DNA of 28,451 nucleotides from an uncultured Synergistales bacterium. Lineage in GTDB: Bacteria > Synergistota > Synergistia > Synergistales > Aminobacteriaceae. How positions within the stretch are numbered: the first letter of the stretch is position 1; each line of letters begins with the position of its first letter. The DNA lies in NCBI GenBank assembly GCA_905233295.1, contig CAJODX010000008.1:1-28451 (forward strand). The letters run 5' to 3'. A program made the position numbers and the translations under genes. The notes beneath the pieces were generated by a model. The model worked only from the letters and a program-made list of their open reading frames with translations, made no database searches and was not told where the DNA came from. Shown in pieces: positions 14,834-23,732 of this stretch.

Positions 14834-16411
14834 ATGGACAGTATAAGACGCTGGACAGCCTCGTTCTTAAATTTCTGGGGTGCGTTAAAACTCTGGCAGA
14901 GAGCGTCGATAATTTTAGCGGTGCTTTTTGTTTTCGGAGGGCTAGGCGCGTTGATTTTTATGACGGGCACAACTAACTATGAGCCTTTGTACGCGGGTCT
15001 TGAAGTTGAAGATCAGGCGGCAATCGTTGATTATTTAAAAGAAAACAATCTGCCTTACAGACTTGACCCTAAAGCAAACGCAATTTTAATGCCGGGCGGC
15101 GCAGTTTATGAAACCCGATTGGCACTCGCACAGATGGGACTTCCTAAAGGCGGCACAACGGGCTTTGAAATTTTTGACGATTCCAAAATGGGAATGAGCG
15201 AATTTCAGCAGCGCATAGCCTACATGAGAGCAATCGAAGGTGAACTCGCACGAACGATTTCGCAGATGGCTTCCGTTGAAAACGCAAGAGTCAGTGTTGT
15301 CATTCCCGAACAGAGATTATTTTTGGAACAGCAGAAACCTTCGACAGCTTCAGTCCTGTTGAGATTAAGACAGGGCGCAACGATCGGACCTACTCAGGTA
15401 AAATCAATAATTCATCTTGTCGCGCACAGCGTTGACGGGCTTACTCCTGATTCAGTTACGGTCGTCGATACGAACGGACGAATTTTATCCGACATGATTT
15501 CGGATTCAATGATAATGTACAATCCGGACGGCTCAAACTCCGTTACGTCTGTTCAAAGAGAACTCGAACGCCAGCACGAACATGAACTTGAAAATAAAGT
15601 CCGCGCGATGCTCGAACAGGTTTTCGGTCCCGGCACAGCAGTTGTCAGAGTGAAAATAGATTTAGACTTTGACAAAAAAACGAGTTCATATGTTGAATAC
15701 ACCCCTAACCCCGAAACAGGAACAGGCGTTCCCCGCAGCAACGAACGTCAGGAAGAAAGCTACACAGGTCAGGGCAACCCCGTCAACGGAAATCCCGGCA
15801 CAACGACAAACATTCCGGGCTATGCAATCAACTCCAACACGGTTGAAAGTGAATATAACCGTTCAAACGCAACTACAAACTATGAAATTTCCACACGCAA
15901 GGGTGATCAGATCGTAACGCCCGGCGGTGTGCGGAGACTTTCAGCCTCTGTCCTTATTGATGACAGAAACAACGACATCTCTGAAGAAAGATTAGAGGCT
16001 TTGCAGGAAATAATTTCCTCGGCAATCGGCTTTAATAAAGAACGCGGAGACAGTCTTGTCGTTCACGCCATGAGATTCTCAACGGCTTTTGCGGACTCGA
16101 TGGCTGAACAGCTCCGTCAGGACAGAATGTGGAAAATAATTTACGGTTCTGTTGCTGCGTTCCTTGTGTTGTTGATCCTTGCCATAGCGTTCTATGTCTG
16201 GATCAGAATGAAACGCGCCAAGCTTGCTGTACAGGAAATCGAAGCCGAAGGAAAGAAAGTCCCGACGATTCAGGAAATGCTCACATCGCCCGATCTTCTT
16301 GCGTTCCAAGGAGAAATGGCGGTGCTTGAAGAACAGCTCAAAGCCTATGCAAAGAGTCATCCCGATGAAATCGCGACTCTTGTTAATGAATGGCTCTCAT
16401 CTGAAAATTAA
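14834..16411 (+). CDS. fliF: Flagellar MS-ring protein FliF
   Basis: FliF forms the inner-membrane MS ring on which rod, switch and export apparatus assemble. 525 residues, usual length. TM1 is at about 25-45, followed by the secretin-like ring-building motifs (YEPLYAGLE, APLAQMGLPKGG-type region reading LALAQMGLPKGG, FQQRIAYMRAIEGELARTI, VSVVIPE, VTVVDTNGRIL). A low-complexity Asn/Thr/Gly-rich beta-collar insertion sits near 285-350. TM2 is at about 431-457 and the C-terminal FliG-binding tail is present (EEQLKAYAKSHPDEIATLVNEWL). The ATG at 14834 follows fliE by 20 nt and has no clear Shine-Dalgarno sequence. FliG follows after 23 nt. Confidence 0.97.
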   Translation: MDSIRRWTASFLNFWGALKLWQRASIILAVLFVFGGLGALIFMTGTTNYEPLYAGLEVEDQAAIVDYLKENNLPYRLDPKANAILMPGGAVYETRLALAQMGLPKGGTTGFEIFDDSKMGMSEFQQRIAYMRAIEGELARTISQMASVENARVSVVIPEQRLFLEQQKPSTASVLLRLRQGATIGPTQVKSIIHLVAHSVDGLTPDSVTVVDTNGRILSDMISDSMIMYNPDGSNSVTSVQRELERQHEHELENKVRAMLEQVFGPGTAVVRVKIDLDFDKKTSSYVEYTPNPETGTGVPRSNERQEESYTGQGNPVNGNPGTTTNIPGYAINSNTVESEYNRSNATTNYEISTRKGDQIVTPGGVRRLSASVLIDDRNNDISEERLEALQEIISSAIGFNKERGDSLVVHAMRFSTAFADSMAEQLRQDRMWKIIYGSVAAFLVLLILAIAFYVWIRMKRAKLAVQEIEAEGKKVPTIQEMLTSPDLLAFQGEMAVLEEQLKAYAKSHPDEIATLVNEWLSSEN

Positions 16412-16434
16412 TTTTTATAAAAGGAGTGCGTGAT

Positions 16435-17460
16435 ATGCCCAAAGAAGATAAATCTGATGCCAAAGGACTTACAGGACGAGAAAAAGTTGCGGTCTTGATG
16501 GTCGCGCTCGGGAGTGATGTTGCGCCTGAAGTTTATAAAAGGCTTGACGATTCGACGATTGAGTTAATCACGCTCGAAATAGCAAATTTAAGAAAGGTAT
16601 CGCCCGACGTAAAACTCAGCGTCCTGAAAGAAGCGCAGGAAATTTTAATGGCGCGTGAGTTTATGGCGCGCGGAGGTGTTGAATATGCAAGAGATGTTCT
16701 TGAAAAAGCTCTTGGTCCGGAGAGAGCTGCCTCGCTGCTTGCGAGAATTACGGCAAGTTTGCAGGTCAAACCGTTCGACTTTATGAGACATACAGATGCA
16801 GGTCAGATTCTCGGCTTCATTCAGAACGAACACCCGCAGACTATCGCTTTGATTCTCTCATATCTTGAACCTCAGCAGGCGGCAATGATATTGAGCGGAT
16901 TGAATCCTATTCTGCAGGCTGATGTTACAAAACGAATCGCCAACATGGACAGGATTACGCCCGAAGTTTTGAGGGAGGTTGAAAGAGTGCTTGAACGCAA
17001 ACTCAGCAGCATAATGGGTCAGGACTTCACCGTTGCCGGCGGCATTGATGCGGTTGTCGCCATTGTCAACAGCACCGACAGAGCAACAGAACGCAACATC
17101 ATGGAATATCTTGAAGAAAACGATCCCGAACTCGCCGAAGAAATTAAAAAGAGACTGTTCGTGTTCGAGGACTCAATGCGGCTTGATGACAGATCGCTCC
17201 AGCGCGTGCTGCGTGAGGTTGACATGAAAGAACTCAGCCTTGCACTCAAAGGCGCGACAGAAGACCTCAAGACGAAATATCTCAAGAACATGTCGAAACG
17301 TGCAGCGGAAATGTTACAGGAAGACATGGACTTTATGGGACCTGTGCGCGTGAAAGATGTCGAAGAGGCACAGCAGAAAGTCGTAAACATAATACGCGGC
17401 TTGGAGGAACAGGGCGAAATCGTCATTGCGTCCGGCGGAGGAGACGATATGATTGTCTAG
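16435..17460 (+). CDS. fliG: Flagellar motor switch protein FliG
   Basis: FliG forms the rotor face that meets the stator and transmits torque; it binds FliF and FliM on the cytoplasmic side. The start is the ATG at 16435, with AAAGGAG at 16420-16426 (spacer 8); the in-frame GTG at 16426 overlaps that site and is rejected. From this start the protein has 341 residues. All three domains are visible: N-terminal FliF-binding GREKVAVLMVALG, middle domain EHPQTIALILSYL (the EHPQ motif for FliM), and C-terminal armadillo with the charged torque helix reading MRLDDRSLQRVLREVDMKEL. Its 3' end overlaps the fliH start by 8 bp. Confidence 0.97.
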   Translation: MPKEDKSDAKGLTGREKVAVLMVALGSDVAPEVYKRLDDSTIELITLEIANLRKVSPDVKLSVLKEAQEILMAREFMARGGVEYARDVLEKALGPERAASLLARITASLQVKPFDFMRHTDAGQILGFIQNEHPQTIALILSYLEPQQAAMILSGLNPILQADVTKRIANMDRITPEVLREVERVLERKLSSIMGQDFTVAGGIDAVVAIVNSTDRATERNIMEYLEENDPELAEEIKKRLFVFEDSMRLDDRSLQRVLREVDMKELSLALKGATEDLKTKYLKNMSKRAAEMLQEDMDFMGPVRVKDVEEAQQKVVNIIRGLEEQGEIVIASGGGDDMIV

Positions 17461-18388
17461 TCTTGCCCATCAGCGCGTAATCCGAACAGCAAGACTTTTG
17501 CCGCAGGCTGTCAAGATTGGCGTGCTTGAAAGTGAGATTAAACAGTCCGGCACAAAACCAGCCGAACAGAAACAGAGTGCGCCGGAAAAAAAGCCCGCGC
17601 CGCGTCCGCCTGTACAAAAAGTTCAGGTGAAAATGCCTGAGCAAAATTCAAAGGAAATCGCAGAACTTACCGCTCAGATAAAAGCTTTAACGAACAGCTT
17701 AAGCAATGCTGAAGTTGCCAACGCTGAACTTACAGAGGCAAAAAATAAACTTGAAAGCGAAATCGGCGGCATTAAATCAGAATACGAAAAACGCAGAAAA
17801 ACTCTTGAATCCGAAGCTCAGTCAAACGCAAAAAAAATCGCTGATCAGGCTCGCGAAAAAGCTATGTCCGAAGGTCAGATTAAAGGCTACGAAGAAGGAC
17901 TGGCAAAAGCCCGCGCAGAAATCGAGCAGGAATATCTGAAAAAATTTTCAGCCCTTGCAGGTGTCATTGACGGTGTAGGAAAAAAACTTGACGAAAATTT
18001 TGCCGAACTCGTGAAACTTCATCAGCCTAAAATGATTCGTATGTGGACGGAAATGTTAAAACGAATGCTTCACCGTCAGGTTGAATTAAATCCGGATACA
18101 ATAGACAGCGTTTTGTCGGATTTACTGTCGAGGCTCAGTGATAAAAATCAGATTTTGATTTATGTTTCGCCCGATGATATTAAACATGTTGAGGAAGAAC
18201 TTGACGCGAAATTTCAGGAGGCTCTGCGCGGTTCAAAACGTGTTGAAGTGAAATCAGACCCGAATGTCCAGAACGGAAGCTGCATTGTAGAGACATCTCT
18301 CGGAGTTTATGACGCACGCTGGCGGACGCAAATGAATCAGATTGAAGCGGTTGTCGATGAAATTTTCCAGCAGTCTTCAAAAGGATAA
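17453..18388 (+). CDS. fliH: Flagellar export ATPase regulator FliH (TTG start)
   Basis: FliH dimerises, binds the FliI ATPase and links it to the C ring. The start is TTG at 17453, inside the last codons of fliG, with GGAGGAG (17437-17443) 9 nt upstream; the nearby ATG at 17450 belongs to the fliG frame. 311 residues: a Pro/Lys/Gln-rich linker to about 65, a long coiled coil about 65-165 containing GYEEGLAKARAE (the GxxxG-type region of FliH), and a C-terminal globular domain from about 175 (MLKRMLHRQVELNPDTI, DPNVQNGSCIVETSLGVYDA), similar to V-type ATPase subunit E. It is longer than enteric FliH because of the extended coiled coil. Confidence 0.93.
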   Translation: MSSLAHQRVIRTARLLPQAVKIGVLESEIKQSGTKPAEQKQSAPEKKPAPRPPVQKVQVKMPEQNSKEIAELTAQIKALTNSLSNAEVANAELTEAKNKLESEIGGIKSEYEKRRKTLESEAQSNAKKIADQAREKAMSEGQIKGYEEGLAKARAEIEQEYLKKFSALAGVIDGVGKKLDENFAELVKLHQPKMIRMWTEMLKRMLHRQVELNPDTIDSVLSDLLSRLSDKNQILIYVSPDDIKHVEEELDAKFQEALRGSKRVEVKSDPNVQNGSCIVETSLGVYDARWRTQMNQIEAVVDEIFQQSSKG

Positions 18389-18394
18389 CGACCA

Positions 18395-19747
18395 ATGAAC
18401 GATTTGGAAGACGTAGATTTATTTCAGTTATTTTCAGTTGATCTTCTCCAGAAACCTTTAATAAAAATTAACGGGCGGATAGTTCAGGTAGTCGGACTTG
18501 TCGCTGAGTCTCAAGGACCAGATGTCCGTGTAGGAGATTTATGCCATATATGTTTCAGAGACGGCTCGCACGAACTTGACGCTGAAGTTGTCGGCTGCCG
18601 TGATGACAGAGTTTTGTTGATGCCGCTGGGAGCTTTACAGGAAGTCGGACCTGGCTGTGATGTCGTTTCAACAAACAGACCTCTTGAAGTTCCGGTAGGC
18701 GAAGCTCTTTTAGGACGTGTTCTTGGCGGGCTTGGAAATCCCATTGACGATAAAGGACCGATAGCTGCGACAGATTTTTATCCGTTATACGCGACGCCGC
18801 CGCACCCGTTAAGAAGAAAAATGGTTGACACTCCGCTCTCTGTCGGAGTTCGGGTTGTTGACGGAATGCTGACGCTCGGCAAAGGTCAGAGAATCGGAAT
18901 TTTTGCAGGCTCAGGTGTCGGCAAAAGCACTTTGCTTGGAATGATGGCGAGATATACAACAGCTGATGTTAATGTAATTTCGTTAGTCGGTGAACGCGGA
19001 CGCGAGGTTCGTGAATTTATTGAACGTGATTTAGGACCTGAAGGACTGAAACGCTCTGTTTTAGTCATAGCGACTTCGGATCAGCCTGCGTTAATAAGAT
19101 TAAAATCCGCAATGACAGCTACGGCGATCGCCGAATATTTCCGCGATCAGGGCAAAGACGTTTTACTGATGATGGACACTGTAACGCGTGTGGCTCGTGC
19201 CCAGCGCGAAATCGGGCTTGCAATCGGCGAACCTCCTGCAACACGGGGCTACACGCCTTCAGTTTTTGAAATGCTGCCGAGATTGCTTGAGCGTGCCGGA
19301 GCTGGTGAAGTCGGAAGCATAACAGGAATTTACACAGTGCTTGTCGATGGCGATGATATGAACGAGCCTGTTGCTGATAACGTCCGCGGAATTTTGGACG
19401 GACACATAGTTTTGTCGCGAAAAATCGCCGCAAGAAATTTTTATCCTGCCGTCAGTGTTCTTGACAGTGTAAGCCGTGTCATGCCGGCGCTTGTGTCGCG
19501 TGAACATTTAGACGCTGCGGGACGTGTTCGGGATTTGCTCGCAACATATGCCGAAGCTGAAGATCTGATTAACATAGGCGCATATAAATCAGGTTCAAAT
19601 ATGCGGGTCGATTGGGCATTGGCAAACATGGAAGACGTCAGAAAATTTTTGTCGCAGAGAGTTGAAGACCCCACAGGCTTTGAAGAAACGGACAAAAGAT
19701 TATTAAATCTTGCGCCATATCCGACACAGCCGCAACAGGGAAATTAA
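18395..19747 (+). CDS. fliI: Flagellar type III export ATPase FliI
   Basis: FliI is the cytoplasmic hexameric ATPase that unloads chaperone-bound substrates at the export gate. 450 residues, normal for the family. Walker A is AGSGVGKST (171-179, K177), the catalytic Glu is E200 in GERGREV, Walker B is VLLMMD (256-261), and the signature RVARAQREIGLAIGEPPATRGYTPSVF, which distinguishes FliI/SctN from F1-beta, is split around 265-291. The N-terminal beta-barrel (1-100) is present. AAAGGA stands about 10 nt before the ATG, 6 bp after fliH. Confidence 0.97.
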   Translation: MNDLEDVDLFQLFSVDLLQKPLIKINGRIVQVVGLVAESQGPDVRVGDLCHICFRDGSHELDAEVVGCRDDRVLLMPLGALQEVGPGCDVVSTNRPLEVPVGEALLGRVLGGLGNPIDDKGPIAATDFYPLYATPPHPLRRKMVDTPLSVGVRVVDGMLTLGKGQRIGIFAGSGVGKSTLLGMMARYTTADVNVISLVGERGREVREFIERDLGPEGLKRSVLVIATSDQPALIRLKSAMTATAIAEYFRDQGKDVLLMMDTVTRVARAQREIGLAIGEPPATRGYTPSVFEMLPRLLERAGAGEVGSITGIYTVLVDGDDMNEPVADNVRGILDGHIVLSRKIAARNFYPAVSVLDSVSRVMPALVSREHLDAAGRVRDLLATYAEAEDLINIGAYKSGSNMRVDWALANMEDVRKFLSQRVEDPTGFEETDKRLLNLAPYPTQPQQGN

Positions 19748-19756
19748 ATTTTTATC

Positions 19757-20206
19757 ATGCAGCAGCGTATAGCAAGATTCAATCGAATATTAAAAATAAG
19801 GGAAGACAGCCGCCGCAACGAGCAGGCAATTTTAGCCGCAGAACGCAGCGAGGAGCGTGCAGTCATAAGCCACATAACAAAGCTTGAAAATGAAAAAACT
19901 CAGGCGATTCAAGACTTTGGAACGGCGGGCGAAAAAATGATTTCCGCAGCGGATTTATGGTTTCAAAGACAGTTCATTGACGCTATTAATACAGATATAA
20001 CAAAAGGCAAAGACTCATTGAATGAAGTCCGTAACAGAATTGTGAACACCGAAGCAAGACTTGTCGAAAAACATAAAGATGTTCGCGTCATGGAAACTTA
20101 TATAGAACATTTGAAAGAAATAGATTTTCAGGAACAGCTTGACATTGAACAGAATGAACTCGATGATGTCGCTACAATGCAATTTTCAAGGAAGGGAGCG
20201 TATTAA
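19757..20206 (+). CDS. fliJ: Flagellar export protein FliJ-like
   Basis: 149 residues, basic at the N-terminus and an antiparallel coiled coil throughout, directly downstream of fliI, which is the standard place for FliJ (the central stalk of the export ATPase and a chaperone-escort factor). RFNRILKIREDSRRNEQAIL at the start fits the FliJ pattern of F-x-(L)-x-x-(V/L)-L-x-x-R-x-x-x-E. Sequence conservation in FliJ is low, so position and coiled coil carry the assignment. The ATG follows fliI by 9 nt with no Shine-Dalgarno sequence, suggesting coupled translation. Confidence 0.85.
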   Translation: MQQRIARFNRILKIREDSRRNEQAILAAERSEERAVISHITKLENEKTQAIQDFGTAGEKMISAADLWFQRQFIDAINTDITKGKDSLNEVRNRIVNTEARLVEKHKDVRVMETYIEHLKEIDFQEQLDIEQNELDDVATMQFSRKGAY

Positions 20207-20208
20207 AA

Positions 20209-20775
20209 ATGATTGGACCAGACTTTACGAACATCAGCAGGGTTTTGAGCCGTATAGACGAAATCAATAGACAGTTCAATATGTACCAGCAGGACACCGC
20301 GCCTGTTAAAAGCAGATTCGTTGACGTTCTCGATGAAGTTCAGAACGGCAAAAAGAGAGTCCGTGTCAAAAATATTTCCGGAAAAACAAGTTACACGGAA
20401 CTTCAAAGCGTTATTGACGAATGTGCTGAAAAATATAACATCGACAACGAGCTTATAAGAGCAATGATTCAGGTTGAGTCGGGCTGGAACACTGACGCTG
20501 TTTCAAATAAAGGCGCACAGGGATTAATGCAGCTTATGCCGCGTACTGCAGCGATGTTAGGAGTTAAAAATCCTTTTGATCCCGAACAGAATATCGAAGG
20601 CGGAGTAAGATATATCTCGGATTTAACCGATAAATATCGCGGAGACATTGAAAAAGCTCTCGCGGCATATAACGCTGGACCTGCGCGAGTTGATTCCGGA
20701 GATATTCCTGACGTTTCAAAACGCTATGTAAAAAATATAATGGCGATTTACCGCAAATTAAGGGAGATGAGCTGA
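20209..20775 (+). CDS. Lytic transglycosylase (SLT family 1) in the flagellar operon
   Basis: This enzyme cleaves peptidoglycan glycan strands. The 188-residue protein has an N-terminal helical stretch of about 60 with no Sec signal peptide, then a complete SLT domain: catalytic Glu90 in MIQVESGWN, GAQGLMQLMP (102-111), NIEGGVRYI (128-136) and ALAAYNAGP (150-158). GGGAGCG lies about 10 nt before the ATG, overlapping the end of fliJ. Since it must reach the periplasm and has no signal, export through the flagellar type III gate is likely, with a role in opening the wall for the rod, as the glucosaminidase domain of FlgJ does elsewhere. That role is inferred from location and the missing signal peptide. 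Confidence 0.88.
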   Translation: MIGPDFTNISRVLSRIDEINRQFNMYQQDTAPVKSRFVDVLDEVQNGKKRVRVKNISGKTSYTELQSVIDECAEKYNIDNELIRAMIQVESGWNTDAVSNKGAQGLMQLMPRTAAMLGVKNPFDPEQNIEGGVRYISDLTDKYRGDIEKALAAYNAGPARVDSGDIPDVSKRYVKNIMAIYRKLREMS

Positions 20776-20776
20776 T

Positions 20777-21487
20777 ATGGCTGAAGAAAGACCCGCACCG
20801 GCTCCGGCGGCTGAACAGAATCCTGCTCCTGCGAGCGAACCTGTTGTGCGGAAAAAGAAAAAGAAAAAAAAGCTGGGAAAATTAACTTTTTTATTTTGGC
20901 TTATCCTTCTCGGACTCGGAACGGCAACAGGAATGCACCTGAGCGGAATATGGGACGGAAGACCTTTATTCTGGACAATAATTCCGAATATTCCCTATGT
21001 TGGAAAACAGCTAGCGGATTTCTTTCATGTTCCGGAGTTTTACGCCCTGAGTGTCGGTGAACGCAGAGCCGTTGAACTTGAGCAGTGGCAGAGAAGGCTC
21101 GATGCACAGGAACGCGCTCTTCAGGACAGAGATACCGAGCAGATGGCAGTGTATGAAAGCCGTGAACTTGCACTCGTTGAACTTTCAAGAGACGTTTCAA
21201 GGCTTCAAAGACGTTTGCGTAATCAACAGGCTGAAGCCGCCGCGCAGGGTGATGCTGAAGGAGCTACGGCAGAAGAGCAGGAATTAATGAATCAGGTTGC
21301 ACGGACGTATCAGGATATGTCAGCACGAAACGCCGCCGCAATAGTTGAACAGCTCCGCGATGTCCTCGCAGTTGAGCTGATGATGAAGCTTCCAAACGAT
21401 GCAAGGGCTTCAATACTCGGAAAGTTAAAACCGACTAAAGCCGCGAGAATTACAGAATTAATGTCCCGACCTCAGCAACATAGATAA
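20777..21487 (+). CDS. MotE-like flagellar membrane protein
   Basis: 236 residues: a Pro/Ala-rich cytoplasmic lead, a Lys cluster (26-35), one TM helix (about 36-55), an extracytoplasmic coiled coil (about 88-145), an Ala/Glu linker, and a C-terminal domain of about 65 residues in which YQDMSARNAAAIVEQL-x(7)-ELMMKLPNDARASIL and LKPTKAARITELM match the MotE/MgtE-N-like helical repeats. MotE is known as a chaperone-like partner of the stator protein MotC in some bacteria; here no stator genes are adjacent, and its place between the lytic enzyme and fliK suggests a rod/hook or stator assembly role. Its start overlaps the previous gene's end closely (stop at 20773-20775, ATG at 20777). Confidence 0.72.
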   Translation: MAEERPAPAPAAEQNPAPASEPVVRKKKKKKKLGKLTFLFWLILLGLGTATGMHLSGIWDGRPLFWTIIPNIPYVGKQLADFFHVPEFYALSVGERRAVELEQWQRRLDAQERALQDRDTEQMAVYESRELALVELSRDVSRLQRRLRNQQAEAAAQGDAEGATAEEQELMNQVARTYQDMSARNAAAIVEQLRDVLAVELMMKLPNDARASILGKLKPTKAARITELMSRPQQHR

Positions 21488-21517
21488 AAATTAAAATTTT
21501 TACAGGAGGCATTGATC

Positions 21518-23152
21518 ATGGCGGATTTATTAACGTTCGTTGACATACAGACACAGGTATCGCCGCAGACAGTTTCACCGGCAGGCAATAATATTTCAGA
21601 AGGCGGCGCAGGCTTTTTTGATTCACTGATGAATGAAATCGCCGCTGATACAGAAATTTTGAATATTCAAATGCCTGAAATTGCAACGGAAATAACGGAT
21701 TCAAATTTAATAACGTTCAAAGGCGGAAAATTATTTTCAAATTCCGTCCTTGATATTATCACGGCGGACACGCAGGAAAACGTCGAAATAAATTTTAATG
21801 GCGAGGCTGAAAATCTTTTGGCGGCATTGAAAGATTCTTTTGCAAAAATTCAGGATGCACAGCCCGAAGTTTTTTACAGCGAGGAAGAAATCAATCTCAA
21901 TGAAGAATTTTCACAGCTTTTAAATCTCACGGACGAAGAACTCAGCGAAAAGTTAAATTCTTTGCCGGAAGATTTGAAAAACGAAATTAAAAATCTTATT
22001 GATGAAATAAATAACGCTCTCGAAAACGGCGAAGATTTTGTTTCCGTAAAGTCCGCGGTCGAAAAATTATCCGTGCTGTTCAACAGAAACGCAACGAAAA
22101 GCGAAATTTCTCCTGAAGCAAAAAATGACGGAAAAATTTTAGAAAAAGAAAAAAATACCGGCGAAAAACTGAAATCCGAAGCTGAAATCAATTCCGCAAA
22201 CGCTGCCGGAGCTGTTGCTGTAATGTCAAATGTAAATCCGGCTTCAGAAAATGTAAATTTTGAAACAAAATCACAAAATTCAAATGCGAACGATGAAACG
22301 TCAAAATTAAATTCAAAAATTTCACAGCACGTTCAGACACGCGAAATTAAAACTCAAAACGAAATTAAAGCCGGTGCTGAAACAGACTCTGTTGTGAAAT
22401 CTGACGAAGCCGCTGAAAATCCTGATGAAAAAAATCAAAATTTAACGGGCGAAAAACTTAATCTTGATGATGAATCAGAATCTGAAAAACAAAATTCAGA
22501 TTCAAATTTCGGTCAGGCACGCGAAAATTTTTCGGGTTCACATGGTCAGCAGCGTTCACGTAACGACAGCAGAAAAATCTCAAACGAAAATTCACTCGAC
22601 TATGAAGGCAGCGAAAATTCAACAGCGCACAAAACAAATCCGCACGGTAATTTTCAGAATTTTTTCGATGGAATCCTGAACAGCCGCCGGACATCTTCGA
22701 CAGCGTTATCACAGCCGTTGAACCTTCGTGAAAATTTTAATTTTAATCAGAGCGAAACTCTCAGGGACGGACTTGTCAATGTTGTGAGATTCATACGCGC
22801 TGACGGAGTTCAGAAAGCCAGCATCGTGATTGATCCTCCGGCACTCGGAAGAATTTCAGTTGAACTTACTTCAAATTCTTCTGGCGTTGAAGCTTCAATT
22901 AAAGTCGCAAGCGAGCAAATCCGACAATTAGTTCAAGACCAGTTGACCCAGCTTCGTATGAATTTGTCTGAACAAGGCGTGCAGGTCGCTGAATTTACTG
23001 TCGATATACAGCAGGACAGCAGTAACGGCGGAAATTCTCAAAACCCCGATCAGCAGAACAGACGCGAAAATTTCTTCACCGAAGCTGAGGAAGACGATGA
23101 AGAAGAATTTAGAATCGACTTAGAAGAAGGGCTATTATACTGGATAGCATAA
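21518..23152 (+). CDS. fliK: Flagellar hook-length control protein FliK
   Basis: FliK is exported as a molecular ruler and switches export specificity from hook to filament. I use the ATG at 21518 (AGGAGG at 21504-21509, spacer 8) rather than the in-frame TTG at 21512; this gives 544 residues. The middle (about 190-400) is low-complexity and rich in N, S, E and K, as expected for the stretchable ruler. The C-terminal Flg_hook domain is clear at about 415-500: ASIVIDPPALGRISVELTSN and QLRMNLSEQGVQVAEFTV. The tail is very acidic and ends in LLYWIA. Placement just before flgD and flgE fits. Confidence 0.92.
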   Translation: MADLLTFVDIQTQVSPQTVSPAGNNISEGGAGFFDSLMNEIAADTEILNIQMPEIATEITDSNLITFKGGKLFSNSVLDIITADTQENVEINFNGEAENLLAALKDSFAKIQDAQPEVFYSEEEINLNEEFSQLLNLTDEELSEKLNSLPEDLKNEIKNLIDEINNALENGEDFVSVKSAVEKLSVLFNRNATKSEISPEAKNDGKILEKEKNTGEKLKSEAEINSANAAGAVAVMSNVNPASENVNFETKSQNSNANDETSKLNSKISQHVQTREIKTQNEIKAGAETDSVVKSDEAAENPDEKNQNLTGEKLNLDDESESEKQNSDSNFGQARENFSGSHGQQRSRNDSRKISNENSLDYEGSENSTAHKTNPHGNFQNFFDGILNSRRTSSTALSQPLNLRENFNFNQSETLRDGLVNVVRFIRADGVQKASIVIDPPALGRISVELTSNSSGVEASIKVASEQIRQLVQDQLTQLRMNLSEQGVQVAEFTVDIQQDSSNGGNSQNPDQQNRRENFFTEAEEDDEEEFRIDLEEGLLYWIA

Positions 23153-23173
23153 GAAATAAAGGGGAATCGAAAA

Positions 23174-23632
23174 ATGTCGGTAACGAGTACAAACAATTAT
23201 ACTAACCTTGCGGATTTGAATGTAACAGCGGCGAGTACTGCATCGTCAGCAACCTCGACTGCCTCGGCAGTTACGACTGCAACGAATAACGAACTCGGCA
23301 AAGACGCTTTTCTGAAATTATTAATCGCCGAGCTTTCCAATCAGGATCCTACCAACCCTGTTGAAGACAGAGAGTTTATTTCTCAGATGGCAACGTTCTC
23401 AACTCTTGAACAGATGCAGAATATGAACAAAACTATGGAAGGTATTGCCGAAACAAATAAATTTTCAGCTGTGAACTACATCGGCAAGGCGGTAGCGTTC
23501 ACAAATGATGAAGGCAAACAGGTTCCGGCACTCGTCAACGCGGTCTGGTTTGAAAACGGCAAAACTATTCTTGACACCAGCGAAGGCGATGTACCGCTCG
23601 AAAAAGTTGAAGGAATTTCAGAATTAAGCTGA
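23174..23632 (+). CDS. flgD: Flagellar hook assembly cap protein FlgD (short form)
   Basis: FlgD caps the growing hook and directs hook subunit polymerisation. The family core ELGKDAFLKLLIAELSNQDP, then TNPVEDREFISQMATFSTLEQM, is at about 39-80, after a Thr/Ala/Ser-rich lead. At 152 residues it is much shorter than enteric FlgD (about 230): the FlgD Ig-like and most of the tudor-like domain are missing, leaving a small beta segment (YIGKAVAFTNDEGKQVPALV, about 96-115). Similar short FlgD proteins occur in other phyla. It lies 21 bp after fliK with AAAGGGG before its start. Confidence 0.93.
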   Translation: MSVTSTNNYTNLADLNVTAASTASSATSTASAVTTATNNELGKDAFLKLLIAELSNQDPTNPVEDREFISQMATFSTLEQMQNMNKTMEGIAETNKFSAVNYIGKAVAFTNDEGKQVPALVNAVWFENGKTILDTSEGDVPLEKVEGISELS

Positions 23633-23732
23633 TTTAAAATAAAAATTGCTCTCACGGACGAGACAAAGGCAGGAAGCAGGAAGAACGCCCGCCGATATAA
23701 AATATTATTAGATTAAGAAAGGAAAATTAAAA
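23633..23732 (+). promoter_or_regulatory. flgD-flgE spacer with small hairpin and repeats
   Basis: This 100-bp spacer is the longest gap inside the operon. It has a TCTC/GAGA hairpin with loop ACGGAC (23650-23663), tandem GCAGGAAG copies (23669-23683) and a GGC/GCC pairing, then GCCGATAT (23691-23698) and the flgE ribosome-binding site AAGAAAGGA. CAGGAAGAA also occurs in the fliE leader. It could stabilise or regulate flgE mRNA; nothing is proven. Confidence 0.35.

Noticed and set aside
16426..16434. GTG start for fliG nine bases upstream
   Set aside because: It overlaps the AAAGGAG ribosome-binding site; the ATG at 16435 has ideal spacing.
23691..23698. GCCGATAT upstream of flgE as a sigma-28 promoter
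   Set aside because: There is no TAAA 15 nt upstream (the position reads GGAA), unlike the fliS promoter, so only the -10 half matches.
23641..23700. c-di-GMP-I (GEMM) riboswitch before flgE
   Set aside because: A loose TCACG-x-AC similarity is present, but the paired tetraloop and receptor helices of that class cannot be drawn.
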